From contig JAGSHC010000002.1 in assembly GCA_023954745.1 (NCBI GenBank), forward strand, positions 49,526-113,525: 64,000 nt of DNA, written 5' to 3'. The translations under genes were made by a program, and so were the position numbers. The stretch comes from Deltaproteobacteria bacterium. Lineage in GTDB: Bacteria; Myxococcota_A; UBA796; UBA9615. Below the pieces are notes generated by a model, which was given only the letters and a program-made list of their open reading frames with translations, was not told the origin of the DNA and searched no databases. This document shows positions 1 to 9,425 of this stretch, one piece after another (positions within the stretch are counted from its first letter, which is position 1; every line of letters starts with the position of its first letter).

Positions 1-311
1 GCAGCGAGGGCCAGCAAGAGCAGGAGAACCAAGAACAGCAGGAGCAGCAGGAAGGTGGCGCCGCCGAAGCCGCGGACATCGACCGCAGCTCGGAGGCCGG
101 CGACGACACACCCGCCGACGGCGCCGTATCCTCCTCCACCGAAGAGGCCGAAGGCGATGACCGCCCCAGGGCCGTGGTGGAGGGTGCCCTGACCGAAGAA
201 CAGGCCGAGCAGCTCCTCAAGGCGCTGGAAGCGGACCAGTCGAACCGACGCGAAGAGCGCACGGAGCGCGAAGCGAAGCGTGGTCGGCGCGCGGCGGGCA
301 AGGACTGGTGA
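1..311 (+). CDS. C-terminal end of a BatC-like TPR protein (partial)
   Basis: An open frame enters from the left edge and stops at TGA 309-311. The visible ~102 residues are a Gln/Glu-rich low-complexity linker, then a conserved-looking tail with 'LTEEQAEQLLKALEADQ' and a final 'KDW'. That Lys-Asp-Trp ending is, from memory, typical of BatB/BatC TPR proteins of the aerotolerance operon. The TPR part lies outside the window. The stop overlaps the ATG of the next gene (TGATG), which fits translational coupling with batD. The family assignment rests on the tail and on the batD neighbour, so it is inferred. Confidence 0.65.
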   Translation, partial: SEGQQEQENQEQQEQQEGGAAEAADIDRSSEAGDDTPADGAVSSSTEEAEGDDRPRAVVEGALTEEQAEQLLKALEADQSNRREERTEREAKRGRRAAGKDW

Positions 312-2032
312 TGGTTCGTACTCTCATCGTCAGCTTCGTCGTCGCCGTGTGCATCGGGCTCCCTGGCCTGGCGAGGGCCCAGAGCGTCACGCTCGTGTGT
401 GACCGGCCCATCGTCGCGCTCAACGGGTCAGCCACGGTCGAGGTGGTGGTGCAGGGCGGCACGAACATCACGGGCAACCCGAGCTTTCCCCGCAGCAACG
501 GATTCGCGCTGGCGTTCGCCGGGCAGTCCAGCTCCTTCCAGATGGCGCGGGGCAGCGTCTCCCAGTCGGTCACCTACAGCTACCGCCTCACTGCCAAGAC
601 GGTGGGCGACTGGACCCTCGGGCCGGCCGAGGTGAGCATGGGGGGCAAGAAGCTGAAGAGCGCCCAGCTCGAGCTGAAGGTGGTGAAGGGCAACGCCAAC
701 GCCAACAGCGCCGCCGCCGCGCCCCCCGCCGGGGCCGAGCACTACGCCCGCGCCAGAGTCAGCAACCCAACCCCCTACGTGGGTGAGGCCTTCACGTGGT
801 TCCTCGAGGTGGGTAGCTCGGGCAGAGTGCGCCAGCCGAGCTTGCCGGGGCTGCCCGACTTCGACGGCCTGAGCTCCGAGCCCGGCATCGAGCCACAGTG
901 GACCAACACGCGGGTGATGCGGGATGGGCGGCGCCTCGAAGTGTTTACCGCGGGACTGCCCGTCTTCGCGGTGGAGTCGGGGACGACCACCATCGGGCGA
1001 GCGGCCGTGACCCTCCCGGAGGTGCTGCGCGGACAAGGGCTCTTCGCCCGGGTGCGCGACCTTCAGTTGGAAGCGAAGGCCGTGCCGGTCAGCGTCCGAG
1101 CGCTGCCGGCCCGCAAGCCCAAGGACTTCAGCGGCGCAGTGGGACGCTTTACCTTGCGGGCTACCCCCGACACGACCGAGGTGAACGCAGGAGAGACCCT
1201 GACGTTGACGGTGCGGCTGAGCGGGACCGGGGCGCTCCGAGCACCCGAGCTCGTCACGAACCTGCCCGACACGTTGCGCGTGTACGACGAAGACCCGGAC
1301 GTGCAGGTCTCGCTCGTCGATGGCGAGGTCCACAGTCGCGCGATCTTCCGCAAGGCCATCGTGCCCCTGGAGCCAGGCACGTTCACCGTGCCGCCCCTGC
1401 GATTCACCTACTTCGACCCCACGTCCGGGAGCTACCAGACCGCCGCCAGCACCCCCATCGTGGTGCAGGTGACGGGAGCCGCCGTCGCCGAGCCCACGGT
1501 GGCTCGCAGCGAGGGCATCGCAGCGGGCAAGGAGGGCGTGGAGATCCTGGCGTCGGACATCCTCCCCCTTCGCACCGGAGACCGCCTGATGGGGCGTCAG
1601 GGGGTCGGCCTGGGCAGCCCAATCATTCTCGCCCTGCTGCTGCTTCCGTTGTTGGGATTCGGAGGCGCCGCGGCGCTGCGGGCCCGGGATCAGGCCGCGG
1701 GATCCGACCGGGGGCGACGCGCCGCGCTGGGCAAGGAGGCGAAGGCCGCCCTGAAGCGCGCCGGAGACGCAGCGAAGAGTGGGAGTCACGAGGAGGCCGA
1801 GAAGGCAGTCCGCGATTGGCTCACGACCCGCATGGAGCGGTCGGGCGCGAGCCTGTCCGCTGGGGAGGCCGCGGCCGCCCTCACCTCGGCTGGATGCCCC
1901 GCCGCGCTCGCCCAGGGACTGTCCGCGCTCCTGGAGCGGTCGGAGGGCGTGCGCTACGGCGGCGAGTCGCCGGGGACCCTCGCCGACGACTACGCGACCT
2001 GGGTCGCTGCGGCCCAAGGAGGCTGGCGATGA
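311..2032 (+). CDS. batD: BatD-like oxygen-tolerance membrane protein
   Basis: 573-residue exported protein. A signal peptide (residues ~1-24, ending ARAQ) is followed by repeated beta-rich domains with proline-rich interruptions (~25-420), typical of the BatD family. One membrane helix lies at ~437-457 and a ~110-residue cytoplasmic helical tail follows. BatD works with the BatA/BatB VWA proteins in an envelope complex linked to aerotolerance, but its biochemical role is poorly defined. I chose ATG 311 because it overlaps the previous stop; a GTG sits three bases upstream. The stop overlaps the ATG of the next gene (ATGA), so the Bat genes form one translationally coupled operon. Confidence 0.85.
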   Translation: MVRTLIVSFVVAVCIGLPGLARAQSVTLVCDRPIVALNGSATVEVVVQGGTNITGNPSFPRSNGFALAFAGQSSSFQMARGSVSQSVTYSYRLTAKTVGDWTLGPAEVSMGGKKLKSAQLELKVVKGNANANSAAAAPPAGAEHYARARVSNPTPYVGEAFTWFLEVGSSGRVRQPSLPGLPDFDGLSSEPGIEPQWTNTRVMRDGRRLEVFTAGLPVFAVESGTTTIGRAAVTLPEVLRGQGLFARVRDLQLEAKAVPVSVRALPARKPKDFSGAVGRFTLRATPDTTEVNAGETLTLTVRLSGTGALRAPELVTNLPDTLRVYDEDPDVQVSLVDGEVHSRAIFRKAIVPLEPGTFTVPPLRFTYFDPTSGSYQTAASTPIVVQVTGAAVAEPTVARSEGIAAGKEGVEILASDILPLRTGDRLMGRQGVGLGSPIILALLLLPLLGFGGAAALRARDQAAGSDRGRRAALGKEAKAALKRAGDAAKSGSHEEAEKAVRDWLTTRMERSGASLSAGEAAAALTSAGCPAALAQGLSALLERSEGVRYGGESPGTLADDYATWVAAAQGGWR

Positions 2033-2802
2033 AGACTCCCCTGCTCCTCCTCCTGGTCACGGCGCTCCTCCTGCCGAGCCTCGGGTCGGCCACGCCCCAG
2101 TCCGACGGCTGCGTCACCCAATACAACGAGGGCGCCTACGCCGACGCTGCGGCGTGTTTCCAGGGACTCGAGGCCGAGGGCCACCTCACGGGAGACCTGC
2201 TCTACGACCAGGGCAACGCCTGGTACCGGGCGGGCGAGCTCGGGCAGTCCATCCTCGCGTGGCGCCGGGCGATGCTCCTCATGCCCCGGGACGGCGATCT
2301 CATCGCGAACCTCGACGCGGCACAGGAACGCACCCGCGACGAGATTCCGACTCCACGTGCCCGGGGCTTCGTTCTCGGTGCCCTGCTGCTTCCGGTGGAC
2401 CGGATGTCTGCGAGCGAGCTGTTGCTCCTCGGCGCACTCGGCTGGGCCCTGCTCTTTGGCGTGGGGGCGGTGCGCCTGCGGCGCGAGTTCCCGGGGGCGG
2501 CCGGACTGATGGCTCTGGGCGCGCTGTGCGCGGTCCTTGGTCTCGGAGGCTGGCTCTTCACCACTTGGGAAGAAGCCAACCACCCCGTGGCCGTCGTCCT
2601 CCTCGATGAAGTGACCGTGCGGTCGGGACGGGATCTGGGCAGCCGAGACCTCCTCGTCCTGCACGAGGGTGCGCAGGTCATCGTGGCCGAGGCCGACGCC
2701 GAGTGGGTGCAGGTCGGAATCGTCGACGGGCCGCGAGGGTGGGTCCCAGCAGAGTCGGTCGGCGTCGTTGAGTTATCCTCCGCCGACCGTGAGACCCGGT
2801 AG
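2029..2802 (+). CDS. BatE-like TPR/SH3 membrane protein
   Basis: 257 residues. A signal peptide (~1-21) precedes a periplasmic TPR-like segment (~25-95, with 'YDQGNAWYRAGELGQSI'), two membrane helices (~126-147 and ~160-182) and a C-terminal bacterial SH3-like domain (~190-250, with 'GRDLGSRDLLVLHEG' and 'GPRGWVP'). This order of TPR, two helices and SH3 is that of BatE. It is the last Bat gene here and its ATG overlaps the batD stop by four bases. The TPR probably scaffolds the Bat complex and the SH3 may bind peptidoglycan or a partner; both points are inference from domain type. Confidence 0.8.
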   Translation: MKTPLLLLLVTALLLPSLGSATPQSDGCVTQYNEGAYADAAACFQGLEAEGHLTGDLLYDQGNAWYRAGELGQSILAWRRAMLLMPRDGDLIANLDAAQERTRDEIPTPRARGFVLGALLLPVDRMSASELLLLGALGWALLFGVGAVRLRREFPGAAGLMALGALCAVLGLGGWLFTTWEEANHPVAVVLLDEVTVRSGRDLGSRDLLVLHEGAQVIVAEADAEWVQVGIVDGPRGWVPAESVGVVELSSADRETR

Positions 2803-2859
2803 GCCCGGTCCTACTTCGCGGACTGAACCGGACGCATGACGTCCAGCCCGAGGACACCG

Positions 2860-3582
2860 ATGAAGCGTTGGCTCTCCCCCCTGATTCTCCTGCTCTGCAT
2901 GGCTGTCGCCACCCCCGCCCTGGCGGGCCAGGTGAACATGAAGAAGCTCAAGAAGTGGCCCGACTCCGACAAGGTGTTGGCGCGCTCCTTCGACGTCTGG
3001 ATGACGGACGACGAGGTGAAGGTCTTCGAGAAGCTCACCTCGACTGAGGAGCGCCAGCAGTTCCTCGAGCAGGCGGGCTACTGGCAGATGTGGAAGGGCA
3101 TCGAGGACGAGATGATGCCGCTCGTCGTCAAGGGGGACGTCGTCAAGGGGATGAACCAGGACGAGGTCTACATGTGCTGGGACAAGCCCGTGAAGATCCG
3201 GAAGGACTTCAAGAAGGACGCCTACGTCGACATCCTCTACTACACCTTCGAGATCGACCGAAAGGGCAACGAGTTCCTCCTCGTCGAGGGCTCTCCCACC
3301 GCCTACAAGAACGACGAGGTCACCTACTACGTCTACATGGACAACGGCACCGTCTTCGCGGTGGTCGAGGCTGGTCAGGAGGAGGGCGTCCTCGACGACT
3401 TGCTCGAGGAGAAGAAGAAGGCCGCCGAGGAGAAGGACGCCGCGCGCCCCGTGGTCTCCGAGGACGACGCTCCCTCCTGGGACGACGCCGGGGAAGCCAA
3501 GGAAGGCGACGCCAAGGAAGGCGACGCCAAGGAAGGCGACGCCAAGGAAGGCGACGCCAAGGCGAAGGAAGCCTCTGACTAG
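2860..3582 (+). CDS. Secreted GWxTD-like domain protein
   Basis: 240 residues from ATG 2860; a further ATG at 2836 would add eight residues before an otherwise ideal signal peptide (KRWLSP...ALAG). After the signal, 'DVWMTDDEVKVFEKLTSTEERQQF' resembles the GWxTD domain found in secreted proteins of Bacteroidetes and delta-proteobacterial relatives. A mixed alpha/beta region (~90-165) follows, with a pattern like an outer-membrane assembly lipoprotein fold. The last 60 residues are charged, with four perfect EGDAK-type repeats. It follows the Bat operon at 57 bases, so it may be cotranscribed. Function unknown. Confidence 0.65.
   Translation: MKRWLSPLILLLCMAVATPALAGQVNMKKLKKWPDSDKVLARSFDVWMTDDEVKVFEKLTSTEERQQFLEQAGYWQMWKGIEDEMMPLVVKGDVVKGMNQDEVYMCWDKPVKIRKDFKKDAYVDILYYTFEIDRKGNEFLLVEGSPTAYKNDEVTYYVYMDNGTVFAVVEAGQEEGVLDDLLEEKKKAAEEKDAARPVVSEDDAPSWDDAGEAKEGDAKEGDAKEGDAKEGDAKAKEASD
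3496..3555 (+). repeat. Four perfect 15-bp tandem repeats inside a coding tail
   Basis: The unit gccaaggaaggcgac occurs four times in perfect register and a decayed fifth copy follows. It encodes AKEGD in the C-terminal tail of the GWxTD-like protein. Copy number can change by slippage without breaking the frame, so length variation between strains is expected. Confidence 0.95.
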
Positions 3583-3653
3583 ATCAGGAGGCGGGTTCCC
3601 ACCCGTGAGTCGCGCCGCCCCGCGCCCCCCGGACTGCTAGGCTCGCCCAGTCG

Positions 3654-5732
<2,079 letters not shown>

Positions 5733-5771
5733 TCAAGGGCGCTGCTCGCCAGGGTCTCTGGTGGGACCCAC

Positions 5772-7775
5772 TCACGCGCCGGCGACGACCACCAGGACCA
5801 GCTCCCAGGACGCGAGCACCGAGCCCCCATCGCTCACGATCTGCATGGGGAACACGAACACCTGGTCCTGCGGAATCAGCGACACCCCTGGGAACAGAGT
5901 CAAATCGAAGGTCACTGTGGTGCCCACCGTGACGTTCGGGGCCACCGCAGGCTGGATGTCCACGACGAAGTCCAGCGGGTCGTCATCCACTTCGAGGGTC
6001 AGATCGAACTGCCCCGAGTCGGTCAGGGCCTCGATGCCGTCGATGACGAAGGTGGTGACCTGACTGTCGAGCCCCACGAACACCATGGGCTCGACGGTGC
6101 CGTTGCCGTCGAGGTCCGCCAGTGAGCCGGTCTGATTCGCGAGGCCGTTCATCTGAGCCTGGGGCGTGGGGTCGGTGCCGATGCCGATGAACTTCGCGCC
6201 CAGGCTGTCCGCGGCGGTGACCACTGAGCTGAGCCCCGCGGCCGGAGAGCCCCCGGTCGGGTAGGAGAAGGTGGCGGGCTGATCCGCGTCACGCATCAGG
6301 TTGTCGGTCGTGTACACGAGAATGGGCACCGACCCGGCCCGGAACCCGGCGCCACCGATGGTGCCCGTTCCGGGGGTCCCCGGCGCGTTGGAGCCGGTGG
6401 CCGAGCCGCCGAAAGCGTCGCTGGCGCTGGCGATGAACGGGGGCACGTCGCTGTTGTCGGCGGTGCCGAAGGTCTGGTCGAGGACGTTGTCCCCATCCAT
6501 GTCGTACCCGACTCCCGTCAGAGACTGGTAGAGCGCTTCCAGGCTCGACTCCGGGAAGTCGCCCCCGTCGTGGTAGATGGGCGTCAGCCCGTCCAGAGCC
6601 TGCTGTACGAGCGCCGTGCTGGTGGTGATCTGCTGGTTCAGGGTGAAGGGCTTGTCGTTGAACCACCAGAACCCGAACGGGTCCAGCGCGTAGTCCTGGA
6701 ACTCCGCGACGCCAAACGCCAGGTCCGGGATGGTGATGTCCGAGACCACGTCGCTGAAGTTGTCCGCCATGCCCTCGAGTTCGTCCGTCATCGAGCACGT
6801 CGAGTCCAACACGAACAACACGTCCGCCTGGATGATCTCGGGCGTGAAGGGCACCTGCAGCGTGGTGTTCGCGCGGGGAGTGAGCTCGGCGTAGTACCCG
6901 GTGATGACGGAGGCAGCGTTGGTGGGGTTGGTGCCCGCGGCGATCTCGGCGAGGTCCGTGAAACCGTCGCCGTCGGTGTCCCGGTTGAAGGGGTCGGTGC
7001 CGTGGCTGGGCTCGATGTTGTCGTTGATCCCGTCGTTGTCCGAGTCGGCGTCCTCGAAGTCGTAGAAGCCGTCGTTGTCGGAGTCCAGCGGGTTGGAGGG
7101 ATCCGGGCCGATCTCGTCGGGGTCCAGGATTCCGTCGCCGTCCGCGTCGTCGTCGAGGTACGAGGGGACGCCGTCCCCGTCGGGGTCATCGTAGCCCTCG
7201 AGCTCGTCGGAGACTCCATCGCCGTCGCTGTCGAGGTCTTCGTGGTCGGGAAGCCCGTCCCCGTCGCTGTCCGGAGGGTCTCCGTCGGTGCCCGCCTCGA
7301 TGGAGTCCGGGATGCCGTCGCCGTCGTTGTCCGTGTCCGCGGCGTCGTGCACGCCGTCGCCGTCGAGGTCTCCCGCCCCCTCGGTGCTGTCCGGAATGCC
7401 GTTGCCGTCGCTGTCCGCGTCGAGGAAGTCCGGGATGTCGTCGCTGTCGCTGTCGATGGGCGAGGTGTTGGGGTCGCTGTCCCCCGCCTCGAGGCTGTCC
7501 GGCAGGCCGTCATCGTCGCTGTCGAGGTCGTCCGCGTTCGCGGCGCCGTCCCCATCGGCGTCGTCCTCGCCCTCGTGGATGTCGAGGATCGTGTCGCCGT
7601 CACGGTCCCCGGGGGCGGACGCGTCGTCGTCATCCCCGGAGGCGTCGTCGTCGTCGCTCCCGACGAGGTCGTCATCGTCGCCCGAGGGGTTCCAGCCGTC
7701 GCCGCCCCACGGGTTCTGACAGCCGGTCAGGGCGAGGAGCAAGACGAAGGGCAGACACCGGAGGGCGAAAAGCAT
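5772..7775 (-). CDS. VWA-domain lipoprotein with TSP3-type calcium repeats
   Basis: 667 residues. The N-terminus is a lipoprotein signal (lipobox LTGC) followed by an Asp-rich linker (several DDDD blocks). From ~45 to ~280 are thrombospondin type-3-like repeats (D-x-D-x-DG-x-x-D), which bind Ca2+ in known proteins. A VWA-like domain follows, with 'FVLDSTCSM' near residue 324 as a MIDAS-like motif (D-x-T-x-S) and an internal TSP3-like Ca loop. It is probably surface- or periplasm-anchored and adhesive or metal-dependent. It is convergent with the histidine kinase and sits 32 bases after the kinase operon. A promoter with a -10 only six bases before the ATG suggests a leaderless transcript. Confidence 0.85.
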   Translation of the reverse strand: MLFALRCLPFVLLLALTGCQNPWGGDGWNPSGDDDDLVGSDDDDASGDDDDASAPGDRDGDTILDIHEGEDDADGDGAANADDLDSDDDGLPDSLEAGDSDPNTSPIDSDSDDIPDFLDADSDGNGIPDSTEGAGDLDGDGVHDAADTDNDGDGIPDSIEAGTDGDPPDSDGDGLPDHEDLDSDGDGVSDELEGYDDPDGDGVPSYLDDDADGDGILDPDEIGPDPSNPLDSDNDGFYDFEDADSDNDGINDNIEPSHGTDPFNRDTDGDGFTDLAEIAAGTNPTNAASVITGYYAELTPRANTTLQVPFTPEIIQADVLFVLDSTCSMTDELEGMADNFSDVVSDITIPDLAFGVAEFQDYALDPFGFWWFNDKPFTLNQQITTSTALVQQALDGLTPIYHDGGDFPESSLEALYQSLTGVGYDMDGDNVLDQTFGTADNSDVPPFIASASDAFGGSATGSNAPGTPGTGTIGGAGFRAGSVPILVYTTDNLMRDADQPATFSYPTGGSPAAGLSSVVTAADSLGAKFIGIGTDPTPQAQMNGLANQTGSLADLDGNGTVEPMVFVGLDSQVTTFVIDGIEALTDSGQFDLTLEVDDDPLDFVVDIQPAVAPNVTVGTTVTFDLTLFPGVSLIPQDQVFVFPMQIVSDGGSVLASWELVLVVVAGA

Positions 7776-7781
7776 GAATCG

Positions 7782-7811
7782 AGGCTAGAAGCGGGCCTCG
7801 ACAACCGTCAA
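7782..7811 (-). promoter_or_regulatory. Sigma70-type promoter of the VWA lipoprotein gene
   Basis: On the minus strand TTGACG (7811-7806), an 18-base spacer and TAGCCT (7787-7782) can be read. Only six bases separate the -10 from the ATG at 7775, so the transcript would start at or within a base or two of the start codon. The -35 box overlaps the stop codon of the upstream kinase gene. Confidence 0.6.
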
Positions 7812-9424
7812 GGCTCAGTGAATGGGCTCAGTTCGGGAACAGTGGAAGCGCCCGGCGCAGAGGCGAATGGCTCCAGAGCGAGACGAAATTGTTCCATCGA
7901 TGAGTACCGACGATCCGGGTCCTTGGAGAGCGCTCGGATGAGGATTCCATCCAGTCCCTTGGGCACCTTGCCCGGCTCGAGAGCAAGGGAGGGCGGCTCC
8001 GGCGGCTCCTCCATGGTCTTCCAGAGCAACTCCTCCATCGTGGACGCCAGGAACACCGGCCGCCCGGTCAGCAGGTGATACGCCGAAGCTGCCAGCGAGT
8101 ACTGGTCTGCGCGGTGGTCGGCGCCCCCTCCTTCCAGAACCTCGGGCGCCACATAGAGGGGCGTCCCCATCACCGTGCCCACCGCGGTGAGGTTGGCGTC
8201 GGAGTTGCTCATCCTGGCGGCGGTCTTGCCGAGGCGGCGGCCACGGTCTCCGCGCTGGGTGTTGCCGTCGGTGACCTTACGGGCGATGCCGAAGTCGAGG
8301 ACCTTCACGACCTCGCGGCCGTCGGCGGTGCTCGCCAAGAACAGGTTGTCCGGCTTGATGTCGCGGTGGATGAGGTCCCGGGTGTGGGCTTCGGCGAGCG
8401 ACTCGCAGGCGTAGCAGACCCACCGGCACACCCGAGAGAACTCCTGGGGCCCCATCTTGTCGAGTTGTTCCTGAAGTGAGAGGCCCTCGAGGTACTCCAT
8501 CACGTAGAAGAGCTGACCCTGCTGGGTGACGCCGAAGTCGAAGACCTGCACGGTGTAGGGGGACCGAAGGAGCGAGGTCTCTCGCGCTTCGCGCTCGAAG
8601 CGTCGGCGCAACGCGCCGGAGGTGTCCCGGTCGGGATTGACGATCTTGATGACGCAGGGACGCCCCAGGTCCCGGTGCCAGGCCAGGTAGACGACCCCCA
8701 TGGCACCGCGACCCAGCTCCTTCTTGATCTTGTAGCGGCCCAGCGACCGCGCCGAGATCAAGCGCTGGTGCATGGCGTGGATCATGTCCGACGCCACGAG
8801 CCCCACGCCGGCGATGGCGAACAGCGGAAACAGGTTGGCTGCGAGGTACCCCATGGTGTCGGCGTTGCCGAACCAGGCGCGGTAGTCCCCTCCCGCGGGT
8901 CCGAACAGGAAACAGGTGATCGGATAGGAGAGGACCAGGAAGGACACCACGGGGATGTGCTTCATGGCGGGGCCCGGGACCAGGATGGTGCGGGCCATGA
9001 CGAGCAAGGTCGTGCCCGCGACGTACGGGCTCGCAGTGCCGCCCGTGGCCGCGGTCATGTATCCCAGAGCGAGACCCGGGGGCGCGAAGATGAGCCAGTC
9101 CATGGCCGCCACCGGCAAGCGGCGAGCGGCTCGCAGGAACACCCACAAGGCCACGAACCACAGCGTGATGCCGAAGCGGAGCACCAGGAACCCGGCGAGG
9201 GGGAGCTCGGGACGCCAGCTCTGCGCCGCAAGGAAGTCCACGACTCCGAACAGGGGCGACAGGATTGCGCCGAACATGGCAGCGGTGAGGAGGCGGGTGC
9301 GGAACAGCTCGTCGGTCTCGCGACGGTGCCGAGCTCCGAGGTTCTCTCGGATCTGAGTCTGACCCGCAGCACCGGCGCTCGAGGAAGCGCGCCTCGCGAG
9401 GTTCGGCGCTTTGCCCCGAGCCAT
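7808..9424 (-). CDS. Membrane Ser/Thr protein kinase, N-terminal polytopic domain
   Basis: 538 residues from ATG 9424, one base after the stop of the upstream kinase. Unlike most bacterial kinases, the membrane part comes first: about five to six hydrophobic helices between ~45 and ~215. The kinase domain follows at ~230-495, with glycine loop 'LGRGAMGVVY', VIK lysine (~260), catalytic 'HRDIKPDN' (353-360), 'DFG' (~379) and 'GTPLYVAPE'. The catalytic set is complete, so it should be active. An insert of ~25 basic residues lies in the activation segment between DFG and GTP. The membrane domain may sense a ligand or the lipid phase (inference). Last gene of a five-gene operon. Confidence 0.9.
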   Translation of the reverse strand: MARGKAPNLARRASSSAGAAGQTQIRENLGARHRRETDELFRTRLLTAAMFGAILSPLFGVVDFLAAQSWRPELPLAGFLVLRFGITLWFVALWVFLRAARRLPVAAMDWLIFAPPGLALGYMTAATGGTASPYVAGTTLLVMARTILVPGPAMKHIPVVSFLVLSYPITCFLFGPAGGDYRAWFGNADTMGYLAANLFPLFAIAGVGLVASDMIHAMHQRLISARSLGRYKIKKELGRGAMGVVYLAWHRDLGRPCVIKIVNPDRDTSGALRRRFEREARETSLLRSPYTVQVFDFGVTQQGQLFYVMEYLEGLSLQEQLDKMGPQEFSRVCRWVCYACESLAEAHTRDLIHRDIKPDNLFLASTADGREVVKVLDFGIARKVTDGNTQRGDRGRRLGKTAARMSNSDANLTAVGTVMGTPLYVAPEVLEGGGADHRADQYSLAASAYHLLTGRPVFLASTMEELLWKTMEEPPEPPSLALEPGKVPKGLDGILIRALSKDPDRRYSSMEQFRLALEPFASAPGASTVPELSPFTEP

Positions 9425-9425
9425 C

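Noticed and set aside
428-2017. 529-codon minus-strand frame opposite batD
   Set aside because: Composition is typical of antisense GC-rich sequence, and batD has clear family features.
898-2028. Open frame of ~377 codons upstream of and in frame with the BatE-like gene
   Set aside because: It is the +1 shadow of batD, Arg/Pro/Gly-rich and without a domain; the real start is ATG 2029 with its signal peptide.
6570-8078. 502-codon plus-strand frame rich in Val/Gly
   Set aside because: It is the complement of the Asp-rich TSP3 repeats, which give Val/Arg-rich antisense frames.
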